A stretch of DNA of 5,301 nucleotides, taken from assembly GCA_002329445.1 (NCBI GenBank), contig DCTU01000022.1, positions 1-5,301 on the forward strand, read 5' to 3'. Under the pieces are notes generated by a model, which saw only the letters and a program-made list of their open reading frames with translations, made no database searches and was not told where the DNA came from. The stretch is from a bacterium UBP9_UBA1432 (GTDB lineage: Bacteria; Vulcanimicrobiota; Xenobia; Xenobiales; Xenobiaceae). Below, in pieces: positions 1 to 4,846 of this stretch. Within the stretch, counting starts at the first letter, position 1. Each line of letters opens with the position of its first letter. Made by a program: the position numbers and the translations under genes.

Positions 1-229
1 CGGCCGCCGTCTGGAAACTCTCGCCCAGGCTGGAGACCTGGGCCGTCAGGGCCCCAACCGAGATGGCCCGCAGCTCCCACTCGGCGACCAGGCCCCTCAG
101 TTCCTCATAGGCGGGAGGGCCCATGGCACTCATCTCCAGGGCGTCCAGGTAGTCCTGGGCCAGGTCCGTGGGGACCCACCCGTTCCAGAAGGCCTCGGCC
201 AGGGCCTGGGCCACCTCGCTTCGCTGCAT
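1..229 (-). CDS. Unrecognised protein, N-terminal 76 residues only (runs off left edge)
   Basis: The reading frame is open from an ATG at 229 down to base 1. It begins MQRSEVAQALAEAFWNGWVP and continues with ALEMSAMGPPAYEELRGLVA, then ends at the edge near SSLGESFQTAA. A Shine-Dalgarno GGAGG (234-238) sits 4 nt before the ATG, which supports this start. Third codon positions are almost all G or C, as in the other genes here, so it looks truly coding. The visible part is Ala/Leu/Glu-rich with no signal peptide or membrane segment, so it is probably a mostly helical cytoplasmic protein. It is transcribed divergently from fakA. I do not recognise a family or motif and assign no function; the rest of the protein lies outside the window. 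Confidence 0.75.
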   Translation of the reverse strand, partial: MQRSEVAQALAEAFWNGWVPTDLAQDYLDALEMSAMGPPAYEELRGLVAEWELRAISVGALTAQVSSLGESFQTAA

Positions 230-330
230 CCCGCCTCCGGCGGTCAGGTTCCGAGCAGACCGGCTGTCCGGAGACCCGGCCGACGGCTGCGTCGGGCCGC
301 CTGCTTCAGGGATGAGGCGGCTCCCATCTC

Positions 331-360
331 GATATACACTATTTCGGTCGAGGCGGGAAA
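331..360 (-). promoter_or_regulatory. Candidate sigma-70-like promoter for the left-edge gene
   Basis: Read on the minus strand, TTTCCC (355-360) lies 18 nt upstream of TATATC (331-336). This is the most AT-rich patch of the spacer and stands out in a GC-rich window. It would start transcription near 324 and give a leader of roughly 95 nt before the ATG at 229. The -35 match is poor, so the assignment rests mainly on the -10 and on the location. Confidence 0.35.
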
Positions 361-408
361 CCTCCCGGCAGGGAATCCGACCCGGGAAGCAGCGAACGCT
401 TCTTCGTC

Positions 409-437
409 TTGCGCGTCGGGGAGGAGGGTGCTACCAT
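409..437 (+). promoter_or_regulatory. Candidate sigma-70-like promoter with extended -10, for fakAB
   Basis: TTGCGC (409-414) and TACCAT (432-437) are separated by exactly 17 nt, and a TG at 429-430 gives the extended -10 pattern TGnTACCAT. This is a good match to the housekeeping consensus for a GC-rich genome. Transcription would start near 444, about 220 nt before the fakA start codon. It therefore implies either a long fakA leader or a separate small transcript. No other promoter-like pair as good as this was seen closer to fakA. Confidence 0.5.
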
Positions 438-572
438 CAAGTTGGTCCTCATCCCTGATCCGACTCGATTGGTTCGGGCCCGGAAGGCTCGAGAGCAACT
501 GGCCCCTGCGGGGGTCGCATCGCTCATCAATCACTGCGTCAAGCAATTTGGGAAGGTCAGGGAGGGATGTCC

Positions 573-596
573 GGGGCCGGCCATGACGCCGGCCCC
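573..596 (+). terminator. GC-rich hairpin in the fakAB leader: possible attenuator or terminator
   Basis: GGGGCCGGC (573-581) pairs perfectly with GCCGGCCCC (588-596) around the 6-base loop CATGAC. The flanks (GGGAGGG before, CACCCTTTCC after) could extend the pairing imperfectly. Only three T residues follow within the next several bases, so it lacks the U-tract of a classic intrinsic terminator. Its place between the candidate promoter (409-437) and the fakA start suggests a leader element or the 3' end of a small RNA; this is inference. Confidence 0.3.
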
Positions 597-652
597 CACC
601 CTTTCCGCCAGGGCCCGGTTGGCGTAGCGGCTCGGAGCTAGCCCCCCAGGCC

Positions 653-657
653 GGGAG
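653..657 (+). promoter_or_regulatory. Ribosome binding site fixing the TTG start of fakA
   Basis: GGGAG is placed 7 nt before TTG at 665. No in-frame ATG or GTG occurs near the expected N-terminus (the next Met is residue 50, beyond the conserved Asp motif). The site therefore decides in favour of the TTG. Confidence 0.7.
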
Positions 658-664
658 TTTCTGC

Positions 665-2338
665 TTGGAAACCACGCATTGTGACGGAAAGCTGCTCAAG
701 CGCCTGCTGGTGGCCGGGGGGCGCTGGCTTTCCCTGCACCGCGGCGTCCTCAATGAACTGAACGTCTTCCCGGTTCCCGACGGCGATACCGGAACCAACC
801 TCTCCTTGACCATGCGCGGCGCGCTCTCGCCGCTGCTGGCCCGACGAGCCCCCGAGCAGGTCGGAGAAGTGGCCCTGGCGGCAGCCCGAGGTGCCCTGAT
901 GGGGGCCCGGGGCAACTCAGGGGTCATCCTCTCGCAGATCCTGCACGGCTTTGCCCAGGGTCTTTCCACCTGCGAGCGCGCGGATACGGCCAGCCTGGCC
1001 CAGGCCCTGGAGGCTTCTTCCTCGGCCGCCTATGGTGCCGTGGCGCAACCTCGCGAAGGGACGATCCTGACGGTCATCCGGGAGGTGGCCGGGCGGGCCC
1101 GCCAGGTCGCTCGGGGAAGCCGCGAGCTCTCCGACTTCTTCGCCACGCTGGCGACCCACGCCCGGGAGGTCCTGCTCTCCAGCCGGGACGAGCTGGCCGT
1201 TTTGAAGGAGGCCGGGGTGGTCGACGCCGGCGGCCTGGGGCTGGTCTACATGCTGGAGGGGATGCTCAAGGTCACCCAGGGCCAGCAACTGGCCTCTCCA
1301 GAGGAGCGGATCCCAGCCGCCATGCCGGCCCGCCAGGCGCTGGAGTCGGAGATCACCTTCCGCTACTGCACCGAGTTCCTGGTCGAGGGGACCGACCTGG
1401 AACCCGAGGCCTTGCGGCCCGTCCTGGAGGAATTGGGAGACTCGCTGGTCCTGGCCCGCACCTGCGATCTGCTGAAAGTCCACATCCACACCAACGATCC
1501 CGAACGCATCCAGGCCCTGGTCACGCCCGGTTCACGCAGCTTCCGCCGCAAGGTGGAGGACATGCGCGAGCAGAACCAGCGCCGCCGCGAGGACCTCGAA
1601 CGGGGCATCTCGCCGGCCCTCCACGAATCCACCAGCGCCGAGTTCCAGGGCGAGCTGCAGTTGATCGAACCTCCCGAGGCGCGCCTGGTCGCCGCCCGGG
1701 GCCTGCCCCCCATGGTCTCCATCGCCTCGGGCGAAGGCCTGGAGGCCTACTTCCAGGCCTGGGGGTTGGAGGTGGTCCCCGGCGGGCAGACCCTCAACCC
1801 CAGCACCCGCGAGATCCTCGACGCCATCCAGAAGGTGGCCGGTCGCGGGGAGGAGGTCCTGGTCCTGCCCAACAACTCGAACTGCACCGCCGCTGCGTGT
1901 CAGGCGGCGCGCCTGGCCGAGGTGCCCGTGCGCGTCCTGGACACGCGTTGTCCTTCGCAGGCCGTGGCCCTGCTCAGCCACCAGGCTGCTCCGGAAGCCC
2001 TGGAAGAGCGTTTGAAGGATCTTTGCCACGGCGAGGTCACCCGGGCCGTCAAGGACGCCGCGGTCCAGGGGCATCAGGTTCGCAACGGGGACTACCTGGC
2101 CTTGTGGGGAAGCCGCCTGGCCGGGGTGGATCCGACCTTCTCTCAGGCCGTGCTGAGCCTGCTTCAGGCGCCCCCCCGTCAGGACTTCTCCCGGCTGGTC
2201 CTGGTGGCTGGGGAGGATTGCGACCCCGACGAGATCGAGACCCTGCTGCTGGAGATCGGCCGCCTGCACCCGGCAGCCCGCGTCGAGTTCCTCTGGGGAG
2301 GGCAGCCCCATCACCCCGCGCTGATCACCCTGGAGTAG
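665..2338 (+). CDS. fakA: Fatty acid kinase catalytic subunit FakA (YloV/DAK2-domain protein)
   Basis: FakA transfers phosphate from ATP to the carboxylate of a fatty acid held by FakB. The acyl-phosphate product feeds phospholipid synthesis in the cytoplasm. At 557 residues the protein matches the usual length of the family. The N-terminal DhaL-like kinase domain spans about 6-205. It has the metal-binding motif NVFPVPDGDTGTN at 33-45 (Asp39, Asp41), GARGNSG at 80-86 and VVDAGGLGL at 185-193. The middle domain shows YCTEFLV (234-240) and VHIHTNDP (272-279); Cys235, His273 and His275 appear to match the zinc-site residues known in the family. The C-terminal domain carries GGQTLNPST (373-381), LPNNSN (401-406) and the typical ending GGQPHHPALITLE. 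The TTG start sits directly before the conserved DGKLLKRLL segment. The gene is complete, with no missing key residue seen, and lies 3 nt upstream of fakB, which indicates one operon. Function is assigned by family; substrate range is unknown. Confidence 0.93.
   Translation: METTHCDGKLLKRLLVAGGRWLSLHRGVLNELNVFPVPDGDTGTNLSLTMRGALSPLLARRAPEQVGEVALAAARGALMGARGNSGVILSQILHGFAQGLSTCERADTASLAQALEASSSAAYGAVAQPREGTILTVIREVAGRARQVARGSRELSDFFATLATHAREVLLSSRDELAVLKEAGVVDAGGLGLVYMLEGMLKVTQGQQLASPEERIPAAMPARQALESEITFRYCTEFLVEGTDLEPEALRPVLEELGDSLVLARTCDLLKVHIHTNDPERIQALVTPGSRSFRRKVEDMREQNQRRREDLERGISPALHESTSAEFQGELQLIEPPEARLVAARGLPPMVSIASGEGLEAYFQAWGLEVVPGGQTLNPSTREILDAIQKVAGRGEEVLVLPNNSNCTAAACQAARLAEVPVRVLDTRCPSQAVALLSHQAAPEALEERLKDLCHGEVTRAVKDAAVQGHQVRNGDYLALWGSRLAGVDPTFSQAVLSLLQAPPRQDFSRLVLVAGEDCDPDEIETLLLEIGRLHPAARVEFLWGGQPHHPALITLE
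2332..2335 (+). promoter_or_regulatory. fakB ribosome binding site inside the end of fakA
   Basis: GGAG lies in the last codons of fakA, just before its TAG stop (2336-2338), and 6 nt before the TTG start of fakB at 2342. This layout suggests that fakB translation is coupled to fakA and supports the TTG as the true start. Confidence 0.65.
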
Positions 2339-2341
2339 CCC

Positions 2342-3181
2342 TTGAACGCCACCATCCTGACCGATTCCACCTGCGATCTCCCCTCGGAGCTGGTTGCGCG
2401 GCTGGGACTGCACGTCGTCCCGCTGTATGTGCTTTTCGGGACCGAATCCTTCCGGGATGGCGTCACCCTGAGCAACGCCGACTTCTTCCAGAAGCTGGCC
2501 ACCTCTCCGCACCATCCCGGCACCTCGCAGCCCACGCCCGAAGACTTCCTGCAGATCTATCGCCAGATTTCGGGACCTGTCTTCTCGCTGCACCTGGCCT
2601 CGACGCTCTCGGGGACCTTCAACTCGGCCACCCAGGCCGTGCGCCTGATGGGGGAGGAGGGCTCGCGCGTGCGGGTCTGGGACTCCGACTCGGTGACCGC
2701 CGGCCTGGGGCTGCTGGCCATGGCGGCCCAGGACGCGGCCCAGGAGGGTCAGGACCTGGACGGGATCGAGGCGCGCGTCAAGCAGGTCCGCCATGACCTG
2801 AAGCTGCGCTTCACCGTCGAGACCCTGGACCACCTGGCCAAGGGAGGCCGGATCGGCCGGGCCCAGGCGCTGCTGGGCGGGCTTCTCAAGATTCGGCCCA
2901 TCCTCTCGTTCGAAGACCACACGGTGTGCGTCCTGGCCAAGGCCTTCGGGTTCGAGCAGGCCCTGAACCGCATCGTGGACATGGCCGCCGAGGACCATCG
3001 GCTCAAGCCCCTCCGCCGGATGTTCGTGATCCACGGGGCGGCGCCCCAGGCCGCAGACCGCCTCGAGCAGAAGGTCCGCGAGAAGATCCCCGGCGACTTC
3101 GAGATCCTGCGCACCGAGATCGGGGCCGTGATCGGCACCCACGTGGGCCCCGGCGCGGCGGGGCTGGCCTACCACTCCTGA
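2342..3181 (+). CDS. fakB: DegV-family fatty-acid-binding protein FakB
   Basis: FakB proteins bind a free fatty acid in the cytoplasm, present its carboxylate to FakA for phosphorylation, and then carry the acyl-phosphate to PlsX/PlsY. The protein has 279 residues, normal for the DegV family. Signatures in order: ILTDSTCDLP at 5-14, TSQPTP at 61-66, STLSGTFNSA at 87-96, DSDSVTAGLG at 114-123, ETLDHLAKGGRIG at 160-172, LKIRPIL at 182-188 and IGTHVGPGAAGL at 264-275. Thr61, Ser90, Arg170 and His267 appear to match the residues that hold the fatty-acid carboxylate in studied FakB proteins. The start is TTG; it lies at the place expected from the family (a few residues before TDST), and no in-frame ATG is near. 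Direct adjacency to fakA (3 nt) makes the kinase-partner role much more likely than another DegV function. Chain-length or saturation preference cannot be read from the sequence. Confidence 0.93.
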   Translation: MNATILTDSTCDLPSELVARLGLHVVPLYVLFGTESFRDGVTLSNADFFQKLATSPHHPGTSQPTPEDFLQIYRQISGPVFSLHLASTLSGTFNSATQAVRLMGEEGSRVRVWDSDSVTAGLGLLAMAAQDAAQEGQDLDGIEARVKQVRHDLKLRFTVETLDHLAKGGRIGRAQALLGGLLKIRPILSFEDHTVCVLAKAFGFEQALNRIVDMAAEDHRLKPLRRMFVIHGAAPQAADRLEQKVREKIPGDFEILRTEIGAVIGTHVGPGAAGLAYHS

Positions 3182-3221
3182 GGACGGCTCGGGGTTCCCT
3201 GGTCCCGGGTTTGGCAGCTCT

Positions 3222-3253
3222 GGCCTCTGATTTGTTCGTGAGCACCAGAGGTC
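3222..3253. repeat. Inverted repeat 41 nt after the fakB stop
   Basis: GGCCTCTG (3222-3229) can pair with CAGAGGTC (3246-3253), including one G-U pair, around a 16-base loop. A competing pairing uses CTCTGG (3218-3223) with CCAGAG (3245-3250). It could be a weak transcript-end structure for fakAB, but no run of T follows. Confidence 0.3.
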
Positions 3254-3423
3254 ATGCCGCTTTGTCGTGCTGATCCTCATTCTCGACCCCAGCCAGGTGG
3301 CCCAAGGTCGAGTGGGAGTTCATCTCATTCAACCGGAGACGTGGAGCCAGTCCACCCCTGGAAGGAGCACTTCTCTCAGAACCCCCTGGGTTCAGACCTC
3401 TGGACCGGACCACGGACAATCCT

Positions 3424-3439
3424 GCCGTTCAAGAACGGC
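3424..3439. repeat. Perfect inverted repeat downstream of the DUF3089 gene
   Basis: GCCGTTC (3424-3430) and GAACGGC (3433-3439) are perfect inverted copies with only AA between them. As RNA this would be a 6-bp stem with a 4-base loop. It lies 46 nt beyond the stop of the minus-strand hydrolase gene. It could serve as a transcript end or a protein-binding site; the sequence after it shows no T-tract in either direction. Confidence 0.35.
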
Positions 3440-3485
3440 CCTGGTGCATCGCTCACGGCGCAAGCACCCCTGGGGAAATCCGAAT

Positions 3486-4445
3486 TCAACGGCAACAGGA
3501 GTGCTTCCGGCTCCATGCCTGGCACCGTTCCGCGACGTTGGCCGCCAGGTTCCCGTAGAAGAAGTCGTAGTCGTAGCTGTGGTAGACACCTGGGCCCATG
3601 CGCATGGACAACTTGTCGAGGATGGCGGGTGGCGGGATGACAAGGCCGCCGCGCTCATCGATCCGGGCGGGGGTGAAGTGCTCCATCCGGACGACGGTCC
3701 CATCCGCCAGGCGGATGTGCGCGCAGGTGTCCAGGGTCTTCGGCTGCTCGGTGCGCCCGGTCTTCCAGTTGAGGGGGTTGACGCACAGGGCTCCGGGGAG
3801 GAGGACTGGCGACGTCGCGCCCTCGGCGATCGTGTTCCATGTGATGACCGCCCCGGTCTGGCCGGGACTGGTGGCCAGCGGCAGCCCCATCTTGGCCAGG
3901 TCGGCCTCCGTCACCGTCCAGCCGATGAGGTAGGCGGCCACGAGCTTCCGCTTGTCGACCCGTTCCGGGTAGGTGCGGAGGAATTCCAGGAGATCGTTCG
4001 ATCCCTGGCTGTGCCCGGCCAGGATGAAGGGGCGCCCGTGGTTCAGGTGCTCCAGATAGTAATTGAAGGCCGCGATCATGTCGTCCAGGCCCACCGAGAG
4101 GTCGCGCTTGCGCTCCTCGGTGCCCATGGACAGCACCTTCGCCGACGCCTGGCGGTAGCGCGGCGCGAACACGTTGCACGACCCCCTGAAGACCGACGCC
4201 TTGTGCTCGACCACTTCATCCGTCCGAGCGTTGAGCGCGGCATCGGCCAGGCTGGCGTTCATGCCATCCTCTGTGCCGTCATAGGTGGTCGGGTGCATGA
4301 AGAAGACGTCGAAGGCCTTGTCCGGGTGCTCCGGCCGGACGATCCAGTTCCCTGCCTCGGCGTAATCCGGCCCGGGCGCATCCTGGGCAAAGCCCGGCGC
4401 GATCAGGACGATCAGCCCCGCCAGCACGATCCAAAGACTCCGCAT
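3486..4445 (-). CDS. Secreted DUF3089 alpha/beta hydrolase (lysophospholipase-like)
   Basis: This is a 319-residue exported serine hydrolase of the DUF3089 family, which has the alpha/beta-hydrolase fold and no settled substrate. Residues 1-20 form a signal peptide (MRSLW, then a hydrophobic stretch ending PGFA) with likely cleavage before QDAP. Family signatures are FDVFFMHPTTYDG (45-57), the nucleophile elbow AGHSQGS (143-149, Ser146) and CVNPLNW (221-227). A C-terminal YHSYDYDFFYGNLAANV segment (288-304) contains the probable catalytic His289. The mature part has six Cys (90, 221, 241, 308, 317, 318), so disulfides are possible outside the cytoplasm. I chose the ATG at 4445 because it has GGAGAGG 7 nt upstream and starts a proper signal peptide; an in-frame start at 4496 would add 17 residues that spoil it. 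It is convergent with fakAB and has no operon partner here. The use of many GCG Ala codons beside GCC in the neighbours is a mild hint of a different history. Confidence 0.88.
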   Translation of the reverse strand: MRSLWIVLAGLIVLIAPGFAQDAPGPDYAEAGNWIVRPEHPDKAFDVFFMHPTTYDGTEDGMNASLADAALNARTDEVVEHKASVFRGSCNVFAPRYRQASAKVLSMGTEERKRDLSVGLDDMIAAFNYYLEHLNHGRPFILAGHSQGSNDLLEFLRTYPERVDKRKLVAAYLIGWTVTEADLAKMGLPLATSPGQTGAVITWNTIAEGATSPVLLPGALCVNPLNWKTGRTEQPKTLDTCAHIRLADGTVVRMEHFTPARIDERGGLVIPPPAILDKLSMRMGPGVYHSYDYDFFYGNLAANVAERCQAWSRKHSCCR

Positions 4446-4452
4446 TGGAAGA

Positions 4453-4459
4453 CCTCTCC
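4453..4459 (-). promoter_or_regulatory. Ribosome binding site fixing the start of the DUF3089 gene
   Basis: On the minus strand GGAGAGG lies 7 nt before the ATG at 4445. This decides the start over the longer in-frame option at 4496 and agrees with the signal peptide beginning MRSLWIVL. Confidence 0.75.
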
Positions 4460-4721
4460 ATTCTTCAGGGCACAAGGCGGACCTTGCGCACTGCACCCGG
4501 GGCCTTCCACGCTCGGCCCGGACCTCTTGCTTCCGGTGCTGACCGACGGAGGCTCACGCTGCGACTGCATTCAACGGGTCTTGAGCTCCAGCCTGCAGAC
4601 CGGGACTCGTCATGGGGGTCCTGACTCGGGAACTCCGCGGGCAGGTTCGGGGCCACCGACACCGCCTGGAGGAGCTGGCCCGGGCCCTCCCGGGCGCCGT
4701 GGTCGCCTGGACCGGTGCAGG

Positions 4722-4735
4722 AGATGAGCTCATCT
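4722..4735. repeat. 14-bp perfect palindrome AGATGAGCTCATCT
   Basis: The sequence is identical to its reverse complement over 14 bases, with no spacer. It lies about 277 bp upstream of the DUF3089 start codon and about 110 bp downstream of the HNH stop. Such symmetry can mark a dimeric regulator site, but one palindrome of this size in a 5-kb window is not far from chance. Confidence 0.25.
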
Positions 4736-4846
4736 GGCACCGCCACGTCCCCCTCACGCTCCGTGTGTCTTCCCATGGAGGCATCGAGGCGGTCTTCGGC
4801 AGCGCTTGGGGCCCACGCCGACCAGGACGGCTTCGGGGGCGGGGTC

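Larger units (their letters stand above)
230..664. other. Divergent intergenic region between the left-edge gene and fakA
   Basis: These 435 bases hold no gene I can support. Open frames exist on both strands but give Arg/Pro/Ser-rich translations with no recognisable motif, and none has both a good ribosome binding site and family-like sequence. The region contains candidate promoters in both directions (331-360 leftward, 409-437 rightward), a strong GC hairpin (573-596) and the fakA ribosome binding site (653-657). I looked for SRP RNA, RNase P RNA and tmRNA core signatures and did not see them. 6S RNA cannot be excluded by eye. Confidence 0.6.
3182..3485. other. Convergent intergenic region, no gene seen
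   Basis: These 304 bases lie between the 3' ends of fakB (plus) and the DUF3089 gene (minus). Frames in all directions give low-complexity or Pro/Arg/Ser-rich translations. Two inverted repeats are present (3222-3253 and 3424-3439) and could mark transcript ends. Neither has a U-tract, so no clear intrinsic terminator can be called for either gene. The composition looks somewhat less GC-biased than the coding regions, which fits non-coding DNA. Confidence 0.6.
4446..4846. other. Intergenic region between the HNH and DUF3089 genes
   Basis: This stretch of 401 bases lies downstream of the HNH gene and upstream of the DUF3089 gene (both minus strand). It should contain the hydrolase promoter, but I see no convincing -35/-10 pair. 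On the plus strand an ATG at 4612, preceded by an in-frame TGA at 4582, opens a frame whose first 68 or so codons look protein-like (for example ARALPGAVVAWTGAGDEL). It lacks a good ribosome binding site, and beyond about 4815 it becomes Arg/Pro-rich antisense of the HNH gene without any stop before the window end. I therefore do not call it a gene. A 14-bp palindrome lies at 4722-4735. Minus-strand frames here look like shadows. Confidence 0.5.

Noticed and set aside
409..627. 72-codon plus-strand frame in the fakA leader
   Set aside because: Its ATG overlaps the candidate -35 and lies upstream of the expected transcript start; the translation shows no family resemblance. A shorter version from TTG 442 would sit almost at the transcript 5' end without a ribosome binding site.
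244..969. 241-codon minus-strand frame spanning the spacer and the start of fakA
   Set aside because: It is Arg/Pro/Ser-rich and overlaps antisense the conserved FakA metal-binding region; no family motif.
1897..2796. Plus-strand out-of-frame open frame across the fakA-fakB junction
   Set aside because: It is Gly/Pro/Arg-rich, has no motif, and both genes it overlaps are full length and intact.
1532..3280. Minus-strand open frame of 582 codons opposite fakA and fakB
   Set aside because: It lies antisense to two genes with complete family motifs. Its translation is Gly/Gln/Arg/His-rich with no domain, as expected from the complement of GC-rich codons.
4446..4496. Longer start for the DUF3089 gene at 4496
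   Set aside because: It would put 17 charged and polar residues ahead of a typical signal peptide, while the ATG at 4445 has a strong Shine-Dalgarno at proper distance.
3267..4727. Plus-strand open frame of 486 codons opposite the DUF3089 gene
   Set aside because: It is antisense to a gene with signal peptide and catalytic motifs; the translation has no recognisable family and begins in non-coding sequence.
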